Shown here piece after piece: positions 1 to 5,965 of a stretch of DNA of 16,233 nt; the first letter of the stretch is position 1, and each line of letters starts with the position of its first letter. The position numbers and the translations under genes are program-made. Origin of the DNA: Candidatus Cloacimonadota bacterium. Lineage in GTDB: Bacteria > Cloacimonadota > Cloacimonadia > Cloacimonadales > TCS61. Below the pieces are notes generated by a model. It saw only the letters and a program-made list of their open reading frames with translations. It had not been told where the DNA came from and did no database searches. The stretch is from assembly GCA_023133395.1 (NCBI GenBank), contig JAGLWO010000019.1, positions 1 to 16,233 on the forward strand, given 5' to 3'.

Positions 1-1364
1 CCTTGACCGGATCTTGGAGGTGTGCCTTCGTGCCAGTGGTCTCCGAAAACCTGCAGATCAGCAGCATCGATAATATTATCAGGCACCAGGTCGTAGAGAG
101 GATCCCAACCAGGATCCGTACTAACAAAGTGCCAGTGGTCTCCCAAAAGCTGAAGGTCTGCAGCATCTACATAGCCGTCAGAATTGAAGTCACCAGTTAT
201 TCCAGCCGGAACATACTTTACCGTGAAGTAGTCGTAGTCACCTGCAGCATTAGAGGATCCTGTCACGATGAAGTTATCAGAGACATCTGTGGCAACTCCA
301 TTAGCATAATCATTACCCCCGTTGTCTATAGTATCGGCCCAAAGTATATTGCCATCAGGGTCATACTTTACTGTGAAGTAGTCAGCATTACCTGCGATTT
401 GGGAGTACCCAGTGACGATGATATTACCTGAACCATCAGTGGCAACCGCAGAAGCTCTATCATCTGGTCCGTTGTCTATAGCATCTGTCCATAGTATATT
501 GCCATCAGGGTCATATTTTACCGTTAAGCAGTCATCGTTCCCTGCAATATTAGAGTATCCTGTCACAATAATATTACCTGATATATCAGTGGCTACCCCA
601 AAAGCCCTATCATCAGGTCCGTTGTCGAGAGTATCTGCCCACAGCACATTACCATCAGAATCATATTTTACCGTTAAGTAGTTATAGTTCGAACCTACTC
701 CAGTCACTATGATATTATCCGAGACATCAGTGGCAACCGCATTGGCATATTCTCCCCCCGGTCCGGCAAAAGTATCTGTCCATAGTATATTGCCATCAGG
801 GTCATATTTTACCGTTAAGTAGTAGTTGTTCCCTGCGACAATGGAGGCTCCAGTCACGATGATGTTACCTGCGCCATCGGTGGCAACTCCATTGGCATTA
901 TTTCCTTCCGCCAGAGCATCTGCCCACAGAACATTGCCATCAGAGTCATACTTTACCGTGTAGTAGTCGTATAGCCAGGGCAAGAAACCTACAAATCCGG
1001 TCACAATGATGTTATCCGAGCCATCGGTGGCAACTCCATTGGCTCTATTTCCTTCTGTTAGAGTATCTGTCCAAAGTATATTGCCATCAGGGTCATATTT
1101 TACTGTAAAGTAGACATCATTGCCTGCAATATTGGAGCATCCGGTGACGATGATATTACCCAACCCATCAGTTGCTACCCCACAAGCATAATCTGAGTCT
1201 CCGTTGTCAATAGTATATGCCCAGGCAATTTCATAGTTATCCTGTGCCATTGCTGTTTTAGGCAACCATGCAATGAGAGAAATTCCTATTATGAGGAAAA
1301 AAATTCCTCGCGATATTTTCTTTTTTCCCGAAATTATCGAGAAATTAAACATAGTTTTTAACAT
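1..1364 (-). CDS. Exported seven-bladed SBBP beta-propeller protein with dockerin-type EF-hands (3' end outside window)
   Basis: About 454 residues are visible and the C-terminus runs off the left edge. The ATG at 1364 is chosen because AAGGAG lies six bases upstream (1371-1376) and a signal peptide follows (basic start, hydrophobic residues 21-34, cut near AMA at 40). Residues about 42-388 hold seven roughly 49-residue repeats, each with a VATD...GNIIVTG core followed by TVKYDxDGN; this is the SBBP repeat, and seven copies make one complete propeller. Residues 391-447 form a dockerin-like pair. The first loop, GDFNSDGYVDAAD, has acidic or Asn ligands at loop positions 1, 3, 5, 9 and 12; the second, around 425-436, keeps positions 1, 5, 9 and 12 but has Val at 3. 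Both end in GDHWH. Dockerins bind cohesins, and cohesin-like domains occur in the three upstream exported proteins. Whether a sorting tail follows cannot be seen. The signal peptide resembles that of the 5963-7534 gene (IAWLP motif in both). Confidence 0.88.
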   Translation of the reverse strand, partial: MLKTMFNFSIISGKKKISRGIFFLIIGISLIAWLPKTAMAQDNYEIAWAYTIDNGDSDYACGVATDGLGNIIVTGCSNIAGNDVYFTVKYDPDGNILWTDTLTEGNRANGVATDGSDNIIVTGFVGFLPWLYDYYTVKYDSDGNVLWADALAEGNNANGVATDGAGNIIVTGASIVAGNNYYLTVKYDPDGNILWTDTFAGPGGEYANAVATDVSDNIIVTGVGSNYNYLTVKYDSDGNVLWADTLDNGPDDRAFGVATDISGNIIVTGYSNIAGNDDCLTVKYDPDGNILWTDAIDNGPDDRASAVATDGSGNIIVTGYSQIAGNADYFTVKYDPDGNILWADTIDNGGNDYANGVATDVSDNFIVTGSSNAAGDYDYFTVKYVPAGITGDFNSDGYVDAADLQLLGDHWHFVSTDPGWDPLYDLVPDNIIDAADLQVFGDHWHEGTPPRSGQ

Positions 1365-1389
1365 CTTATTCTCCTTATTAAGATTTTTC

Positions 1390-1411
1390 CACACTGATTA
1401 AGGGCAGTGTG
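1390..1411 (-). promoter_or_regulatory. Leader hairpin with overlapping alternative stem
   Basis: CACACTG and CAGTGTG form a perfect 7 bp stem with an 8-base loop, ending 14 bases before the propeller gene's AAGGAG. The loop contains the CCCTT of a competing stem (AAGGG with CCCTT, within 1400-1419), so the two hairpins cannot form together. A regulatory role is inference. On the plus strand the AAGGG stem is followed by a T run and could instead act as a terminator. Confidence 0.4.
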
Positions 1412-1438
1412 AACCCTTTTTTTAACTTGTTCACTCAT

Positions 1439-1479
1439 TCCCAAGTTCATCCGTCTGAGCCGGAGTAAACACTTGGGAA
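1439..1479. repeat. Inverted repeat TTCCCAAGT/ACTTGGGAA enclosing a TCCG palindrome
   Basis: Nine-base perfect arms lie at 1439-1447 and 1471-1479. The interior carries TCCGTCTGAGCCGGA (1450-1464), which is repeated base for base inside the sorting tail of the neighbouring mosaic gene (2170-2184). The arms resemble the CCCAAAC/GTTTGGG palindrome at 10801-10826. Confidence 0.7.
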
Positions 1480-1527
1480 CTAGAACTAACATCATTTCCT
1501 TTTTTTCTTTCTGTCCCGCTTAGAGAA

Positions 1528-1543
1528 TCCGTCAGGTGTCGGA
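1528..1543. repeat. Dispersed palindromic element TCCGTCAGGTGTCGGA
   Basis: A 16-base imperfect palindrome. Its reverse complement differs by one base from the element inside the sorting tail of the six-repeat propeller gene (6191-6206), and the shared sequence runs on into ATT on one side. Confidence 0.65.
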
Positions 1544-1557
1544 CTAACCGGGTTTTT

Positions 1558-1602
1558 TTCCAAAAAAACTTGACACTCTGATACATTTGGAGTGTTAAGT
1601 CA
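1558..1602 (-). terminator. Intrinsic terminator
   Basis: Read on the minus strand, ACACTC (1595-1590 side) pairs with GAGTGT across an 11-base loop. The stem extends by CTT/AAG past one mismatch and is followed by seven T (complement of the A run at 1562-1568). It lies about 70-110 bases past the stop of the 40-codon ORF and would end transcripts coming from the exported-protein genes. Confidence 0.6.
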
Positions 1603-1669
1603 AATTAGATCTACTCTGATTAAGGGTAGGGTGGGTTTGCCCCATTTGGAGATGCAACTCTAACAGGTT

Positions 1670-1792
1670 TTAGAAATTGATTTCCAGCGTGGTAGACCCT
1701 GTTAAATAAAATCTTCGATTTTCCCGAAGGGATTTCACAGGGTAAACCCTTTTCTGTTCAGGCTCGTAGAGCCTAATCAGTTTTTTATACAT
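1670..1792 (-). CDS. Small 40-residue ORF built on nested palindromes, unknown function
   Basis: Not recognised. The ATG at 1792 has a near-ideal ribosome site, AAAGGAGGT, five bases away (1797-1805), better than that of any large gene here. The peptide starts MYKKLIRLYEPEQ, ends TTLEINF, is basic and has no signal peptide or membrane segment. Almost all of its coding sequence is palindromic: a hairpin at 1760-1774 and a three-armed fold at 1696-1743. It may therefore be a peptide carried by a repeat, a structured small RNA, or a chance ORF in a repeat. A longer in-frame reading to 1903 is rejected because its extra residues come from the 8-9-base-period repeat at 1878-1909. A terminator follows 70-110 bases downstream, so it could end the exported-protein transcription unit or stand alone. 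Confidence 0.4.
   Translation of the reverse strand: MYKKLIRLYEPEQKRVYPVKSLRENRRFYLTGSTTLEINF
1696..1743. repeat. 48-base three-armed palindromic element
   Basis: The whole element is accounted for by pairing. The outer stem is ACCCTGTTAAAT (1696-1707) with ATTTCACAGGGT (1732-1743), one mismatch. Two inner hairpins are AAAATC-TTC-GATTTT (1708-1722) and CCC-GAA-GGG (1723-1731). This predicts a compact three-way junction in RNA or a branched cruciform in DNA. A simpler relative is at 5669-5701. Confidence 0.75.
1760..1774. repeat. Hairpin AGGCTC-GTA-GAGCCT
   Basis: Perfect 6 bp arms with a 3-base loop. The stem can extend outward to CTG/CAG with one mismatch and one G-U pair. It lies right after the first codons of the 40-residue ORF. 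Its GAGCCTGAAC half also occurs in the tandem repeat at 3128-3173. Confidence 0.6.
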
Positions 1793-1877
1793 CGTAACCT
1801 CCTTTCTTTTCCCGGCACCTTTGTTTTCATCTTCGGGAGCAGAATAGATTGCCAGGTCTCTTTTTGCCCTCGAACTT

Positions 1878-1909
1878 TCACCGCAGAGTCGCAAAGACCG
1901 CAAAGTTTT
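1878..1909 (-). repeat. 8-9-base-period repeat, CTCTGCG type
   Basis: Read on the minus strand it is a run of CTTTGCG/CTCTGCG units spaced 8-9 bases apart. It matches 30 of 32 bases with the copy upstream of the beta-helix gene (10762-10793) and has the same orientation relative to the downstream start. Confidence 0.7.
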
Positions 1910-1929
1910 TATTAAATTAAAATACTAAA

Positions 1930-1960
1930 TTTTCTCTGCGTGCTCCGCATCTCTGCGATG
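1930..1960 (+). repeat. 8-9-base-period repeat after the mosaic gene stop
   Basis: CTCTGCG units starting just after the TAG stop of the 1966-5634 gene. It points the opposite way to the copy at 1878-1909, so the two bracket the spacer as inverted copies. Confidence 0.65.
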
Positions 1961-1965
1961 AGACA

Positions 1966-4900
1966 CTATTTCAACATAACACATTTCTTAGTATCTTTAA
2001 AATCACTGGCAGTAATGCGATAGAAATAGATGCCGCTGGAAACATTTTCATTGTTGTCATTTTTTCCATCCCAGACAATTGAATGATTCCCTGGTGGAAG
2101 AACATCATCAATTAGAGTTTTTACTTTCTGACCTTTAATGTTGTAGATTTCAAGATTCACAAACTGAGATCCGTCTGAGCCGGACATGGCATTTTGTGCA
2201 ACAGAGAAAGAAATTGTAGTTGTGGGATTAAACGGATTAGGATAGTTCTGGTTTAAAGCAAATACTCCGGGAACCTGAGGGGTAGGATTTTCAACACCAA
2301 CTGTTAATGTATGTAAAGTTACAGGAATTTCTACAGGTGAGTTGGCGGAATTATTGTAGATAAGAATATTTGTTGTGTAGGTAGAATCCGGAGTTAATTC
2401 ATTGGTATCAAAGTTCACGGAGATATCGAGTGATTGCCCGGCAGGCACCGTACCGGATATTGGTATAACAGAAAGCCATTCACATTCCGGTGGAGCCACT
2501 ATGGCACGGATATTCAAGTTATAATCAAGTCCGTGATCCTGTAACTCACTCCAGGAACCATCATAGACCCAGTCCCCCTTGCCATCAACGGCAGGTCCTG
2601 CATCGTATCCTATGGGATATTCACCTGCATTATGTGTTATCTCTACCGAGGTCCACAGATCCTGTGTTGCATCTATAATAACAGGTGTTGTAAGGTCTGT
2701 TCTTAACCAGACGGGTCCGATAACACTGTAAGGTTCAGAGGTAATCAATTGACCGGGTTCGGATGAAGTGCCTGCTTCGTATATCTTTAGCTGTCCGGAG
2801 TGTGTGCCACTCTCGTAATGAAAAAATAGAACCGATATGAGTTGCCACCCATCATAGGGAGCAAGCTCTTCCGGAGTAAGTCTTATTGCACCCTCAAATG
2901 TACCACCGTATGTAAGACCAACAGCCCCATAATTCTCGCCATCGTAATGAATGGTAACCTCTTCACGAGAAAGTGATTTAGATTCCGGTGGGGCTATGCT
3001 TACAGGTATTTCCGATATTGGAGACACTGAAAACTGGCTGTAACTGTCTTTGCGAAAGTTTCCGCCAGTTGGCGGACAAGTTCTTTCTTTCGAAAAGGTT
3101 TTGTCCACATCCAATTTTCCATCACCAGTTAATCTCGAGCCTGAACGGGTTAGTCTCGTTGAGCCTGAACGGGCAGTTGTACTAATATCAAAATCAAGCT
3201 GACCTGTACCCGGATTGCTGATTGTCATATAAGTAGTAAATGTTATTTCCACAGGAAGTTCCACATCAAAGCTTGCAGGCTCCACAACTATTTCAGGAAT
3301 TGGGGGTGAGTATTGGACATACGCAGGTATTAAATAGTTTCCATAATCGTCATTATCCAAATTATTAAATCTATTTGTGGGATTATAATCTGCATAATAG
3401 TTGCCTAAACAATACCACATGAAATATGGGGGTGAAACAATGCAAACATAAAACTCAACATCAGATTCATATATAAAAATATCCTCATTGGATAGATCAA
3501 AATGTTGATATCCTGTACCGGGAGTTGTCTGTCGATAGCCCGACCAGATAACTTCACCAGGCTCAAATATGTCCGGATTATTAGGATTTGCATCGTTCAT
3601 CACCTTAACCTGTATAGGGGTAGCTTGTGCCCCCCAGAAGCACGGCATTACCTCAATAAGTTTACAGGGATATGCCTGTGGAGTTATTCTTACGATAAGC
3701 TCCATAGGAATTGAATTACACACTGCACCACATGCCATATCAAAGTCATATCTGATAGTATCGCTGAGAGATGCAGTTACTGTAATATTTAATGTATCGT
3801 TTGAAGGATACATATCTTCTCCAAGCTGAGAATAGAAGGAGATGTTATATATACTGTTTTCTTCCCCTACATACCAAGGCTCAAAGGCAGCAGGCTCGGT
3901 TGAGGACGGCTCAATTATGACAGGGACACTGGATGTATAGACATTTGTTCCTATTGAATCAATAGAGCAGGTAACAAAAAAAGCTTCAATATGCTGCCCT
4001 GCATTCTCAACGAATATACGAGGTATGATGGAATTGTCTGCCGGTACAATATATCTATTAGGTATATCAACTTCTTTTATAAGCACATCGTGCTCCAGAG
4101 ATATACCTCTTTCAACAAGATGCATCATATAATTGCCATCTGTATATGGGTGATAATCTTCATCATAATAGTAACTCATGCCGGAAACAGAGTTGGTATC
4201 AACACACAGTCTTTTATGTTCAATGCCGGGTGGAAATTTGAACTCAAGCCATATAGGACCGGGTGTGTCTATTATCCCATTACCATTAACTGTAAAGTCT
4301 ACCCACTTAATACCATAATACTGTCTATCATCATCACAGGACCATGAATAGTTTGCAGTTAAGAGAGCATTTGTAGTATCCGGTAGTCCCGAACCATTAT
4401 CCGGGAAGAGAACTACTTCCTGGTTATGAAGAAAATAGGTGGCAATGTTAATCTTTGTTACTTGATAAGGGAGTTCAAAATACTGAGCAAACTTTACATA
4501 ATATTTCACATCAGTAGAAACCCATTCATCCCATAACTTATCGTCATAGCCAAGATCCATATTAAAAAGTGGTATCAAAACGAAATCAACTGTGGTTGTA
4601 CCACCTTCAATAATTTCCACATCAGTTTCTTCTCCCAAAAGGTAAGAATTTCCTGCATCACAGGTAACCGTATAATTACCTACCAACTCACTTGCCAAAA
4701 GACTATCAATGATATAATATCCATCCGCATTGGTATAACATGTATATTCAACTCTGACCTGACTGGTAGCAGTTATCAAAGCATCCTCAATAGGCTCACC
4801 AGTATTAGCATCTGTTACCGTGCCATTAAGGGAACCGTAGGGATTTTGTTCCAAAACAAAATCAACAGTAACGGTTTGACATTCTAACACTTCTACAACA

Positions 4901-5634
4901 TCGGTAGTATCACAATATCCTTCTGCCGTACAGGTAATATCATATATTCCAACAGGAATATATTCTAAAAGATAAGTACCGTCAGTTCCAGTGATGTATG
5001 AGTTATTTTCAATAGATACGATAGCACCTTCAATGGGTTCTCCGGTATTAAAATCTGTTACAGTTCCATCAACATTACCATACTCATCATCAAATAGTAT
5101 TGCAATACCTTTGTCAGTAATAATATCCATCACACCAAAGGAATCGTAGAAGTGCACATCTCCAAAGGTCAAAAGACCCTGAGTGGTGGTAATAGCCTGG
5201 AATACAATGTCTGCAATCAGTCCCTCTCCTTCCGGTGCTTCAAGAGTGTCTGTGCCTGCTAAGGTATAAGCAATACTTAAGACACCGGGAGTAGAGGTAT
5301 CGATCATCCAGCCGAGTGCAGTGCCTCCATTAACAGTAAGAATATTCGGTTCATAGGTAATGGGATTGGTTGCAGTAGCTGTTATATAATCAAGCTGGTT
5401 ATGGTTGTAGTTCACTTCAAACTCGTAGGTGTCTAGATTGTGAACATCTATGGCATACACATCTACCCGGATATAATTTCCTACAGCCGGTGCTGTCATG
5501 GTCGTGTCATTCTGGTTGCCATAAGTTGTAGCATCAAGGTCAAATCTTATGCCGGCATACTCATTGGGACCGGCAAAAACTGATGATGCTGTTAAGATGG
5601 TTAATATTACAATTAGTAAATACTTCTTTTTCAT
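1966..5634 (-). CDS. T9SS-exported mosaic protein: cohesin-like, two carboxypeptidase-regulatory domains, FlgD-like sorting tail
   Basis: 1222 residues. The ATG at 5634 follows AAGGAG by nine bases and opens a clear signal peptide (MKKK, hydrophobic to about 20, FAG cut). Residues 27-180 resemble a cohesin beta sandwich. Residues 186-262 and 266-353 are two carboxypeptidase-regulatory-like domains (GTVTDxNTGEPIE in both). Residues 355-770 are not recognised. Residues 780-818 and 1053-1108 are choice-of-anchor/BACON-like strands; 892-1047 is an unassigned beta-rich module. Residues 1126-1222 are the T9SS tail (YPNPFNP to terminal Lys), so the protein should cross the outer membrane and stay on the surface or be released. 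Odd points: a low-complexity linker (821-860) made of repeat sequence, and an 8-residue insertion (SGSDG region, about 1148-1158) in the tail coming from a dispersed palindrome. No catalytic site was seen; a scaffold or adhesin role is inferred. Confidence 0.93.
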   Translation of the reverse strand: MKKKYLLIVILTILTASSVFAGPNEYAGIRFDLDATTYGNQNDTTMTAPAVGNYIRVDVYAIDVHNLDTYEFEVNYNHNQLDYITATATNPITYEPNILTVNGGTALGWMIDTSTPGVLSIAYTLAGTDTLEAPEGEGLIADIVFQAITTTQGLLTFGDVHFYDSFGVMDIITDKGIAILFDDEYGNVDGTVTDFNTGEPIEGAIVSIENNSYITGTDGTYLLEYIPVGIYDITCTAEGYCDTTDVVEVLECQTVTVDFVLEQNPYGSLNGTVTDANTGEPIEDALITATSQVRVEYTCYTNADGYYIIDSLLASELVGNYTVTCDAGNSYLLGEETDVEIIEGGTTTVDFVLIPLFNMDLGYDDKLWDEWVSTDVKYYVKFAQYFELPYQVTKINIATYFLHNQEVVLFPDNGSGLPDTTNALLTANYSWSCDDDRQYYGIKWVDFTVNGNGIIDTPGPIWLEFKFPPGIEHKRLCVDTNSVSGMSYYYDEDYHPYTDGNYMMHLVERGISLEHDVLIKEVDIPNRYIVPADNSIIPRIFVENAGQHIEAFFVTCSIDSIGTNVYTSSVPVIIEPSSTEPAAFEPWYVGEENSIYNISFYSQLGEDMYPSNDTLNITVTASLSDTIRYDFDMACGAVCNSIPMELIVRITPQAYPCKLIEVMPCFWGAQATPIQVKVMNDANPNNPDIFEPGEVIWSGYRQTTPGTGYQHFDLSNEDIFIYESDVEFYVCIVSPPYFMWYCLGNYYADYNPTNRFNNLDNDDYGNYLIPAYVQYSPPIPEIVVEPASFDVELPVEITFTTYMTISNPGTGQLDFDISTTARSGSTRLTRSGSRLTGDGKLDVDKTFSKERTCPPTGGNFRKDSYSQFSVSPISEIPVSIAPPESKSLSREEVTIHYDGENYGAVGLTYGGTFEGAIRLTPEELAPYDGWQLISVLFFHYESGTHSGQLKIYEAGTSSEPGQLITSEPYSVIGPVWLRTDLTTPVIIDATQDLWTSVEITHNAGEYPIGYDAGPAVDGKGDWVYDGSWSELQDHGLDYNLNIRAIVAPPECEWLSVIPISGTVPAGQSLDISVNFDTNELTPDSTYTTNILIYNNSANSPVEIPVTLHTLTVGVENPTPQVPGVFALNQNYPNPFNPTTTISFSVAQNAMSGSDGSQFVNLEIYNIKGQKVKTLIDDVLPPGNHSIVWDGKNDNNENVSSGIYFYRITASDFKDTKKCVMLK
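2170..2184. repeat. TCCG palindrome inserted in frame in a sorting tail
   Basis: TCCGTCTGAGCCGGA, identical to the spacer copy at 1450-1464. Read on the coding strand it gives Ser-Gly-Ser-Asp-Gly within an 8-residue stretch that the sibling tails in this window lack. Confidence 0.75.
3061..3076. repeat. Palindrome TCCGCCAGTTGGCGGA inside the mosaic gene
   Basis: Seven-base perfect arms around GT. On the coding strand it gives Pro-Pro-Thr-Gly-Gly in the linker at residues 854-858. Its TCCG...CGGA ends and 16-base size match the elements at 1528-1543 and 6191-6206. Confidence 0.7.
3128..3173. repeat. Tandem GAGCCTGAACGGG repeat in coding sequence
   Basis: Two adjacent copies of a roughly 22-25-base unit (GTTARTCTCG followed by GAGCCTGAACGGG). 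They encode a doubled Arg-Ser-Gly-Ser...Arg-Leu-Thr motif at residues 822-836 of the mosaic protein. The core GAGCCTGAAC recurs in the hairpin at 1760-1774. Confidence 0.65.
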
Positions 5635-5668
5635 TTTTCTTGTCTCCTTTTTTTTAACCGCGAACGGA

Positions 5669-5701
5669 CCCCAGTTAAATAAAAAAAACGATTTAACGGG
5701 G
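5669..5701. repeat. Palindrome CCCC(A)GTTAAAT / ATTTAACGGGG
   Basis: An 11 bp stem with one bulged A and a 10-base A-rich loop. It shares GTTAAATAAAA and CGATTT with the three-armed element at 1696-1743 and looks like a reduced relative of it. Confidence 0.65.
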
Positions 5702-5797
5702 CAAGCGCTAATTATCGCTAATTTTATTTATTTATAACTACCCCTATCACTGTCACTTCCACATATCGAAGGGGAAGGGAACTGCCTGCGGCAAACA

Positions 5798-5815
5798 GGG
5801 TTTGGGAACGAGAGG
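5798..5815. repeat. Half copy of the CGTTCCCAAAC palindrome
   Basis: GGGTTTGGGAACGAGAGG is identical over 18 bases to 10814-10831, where it forms the right half of a perfect palindrome. The left arm is missing here. Confidence 0.65.
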
Positions 5816-5932
5816 GTACGCTCTCCGCTCTCACTTTTTACGATTCTACTTGTCTCCATGTCGCCCAGTCTCCTTGAGCTACCTCGAGTCGTCGTCGCAA
5901 GCTCCTTACAAATCGAAACAGCAATTTAGTGC

Positions 5933-5965
5933 TTCTTTGTGTCTTAGTGCCTTTGTGGCTAATTA
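5933..5965 (+). repeat. Octamer-period repeat that includes the stop codon (copy 1)
   Basis: Four 8-base units (TCTTTGTG, TCTTAGTG, CCTTTGTG, GCTAATTA). It is identical over 33 bases to 10842-10874 and one base different from 7602-7634. The last three bases are the complement of the TAA stop of the 5963-7534 gene, so the repeat starts exactly at the stop codon in transcription direction. Confidence 0.8.

Larger units (their letters stand above)
1365..1669. other. Repeat-rich spacer upstream of the propeller gene
   Basis: No convincing gene was found. The spacer holds the propeller gene's ribosome site, a leader hairpin (1390-1411), an inverted repeat around a TCCG palindrome (1439-1479), a second TCCG palindrome (1528-1543), a terminator-like hairpin (1558-1602) and a second copy of CTGATTAAGGG (1394-1404 and 1616-1626). 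The terminator suggests that the propeller gene has its own promoter here, but no clear -35/-10 pair was seen. Confidence 0.7.
5635..5932. other. Spacer with stacked repeats, no gene seen
   Basis: It holds the ribosome site of the mosaic gene, a palindrome at 5669-5701, a direct repeat CGCTAAT (5705-5725), and a more GC-rich block (about 5770-5900) that contains the GTTTGGGAACGAGAGG sequence shared with 10814-10831. The block's composition differs from the AT-rich flanks, which suggests a dispersed element of its own. No open frame with a ribosome site was found on either strand. Confidence 0.6.

Noticed and set aside
187..1230. Seven copies of a roughly 147-base unit, considered as a satellite or CRISPR-like array
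   Set aside because: The period is a multiple of three and the units encode clear SBBP propeller blades, so this is a protein repeat and not a DNA array.
1358..1495. Minus-strand 45-codon ORF overlapping the start of the dockerin gene
   Set aside because: It runs through the TTCCCAAGT inverted repeat and the leader hairpin, and its ribosome site is poorly spaced; it looks like repeat DNA read by chance.
1670..1903. 77-codon version of the small ORF
   Set aside because: The first 37 codons come from the 8-9-base-period repeat at 1878-1909 and low-complexity sequence; the ideal ribosome site marks the ATG at 1792 instead.
3991..4347. Plus-strand open frames opposite the large genes (for example here, 11355-11798 and 11916-12275)
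   Set aside because: They are antisense to well-supported coding sequence, lack ribosome sites and show no domain features.
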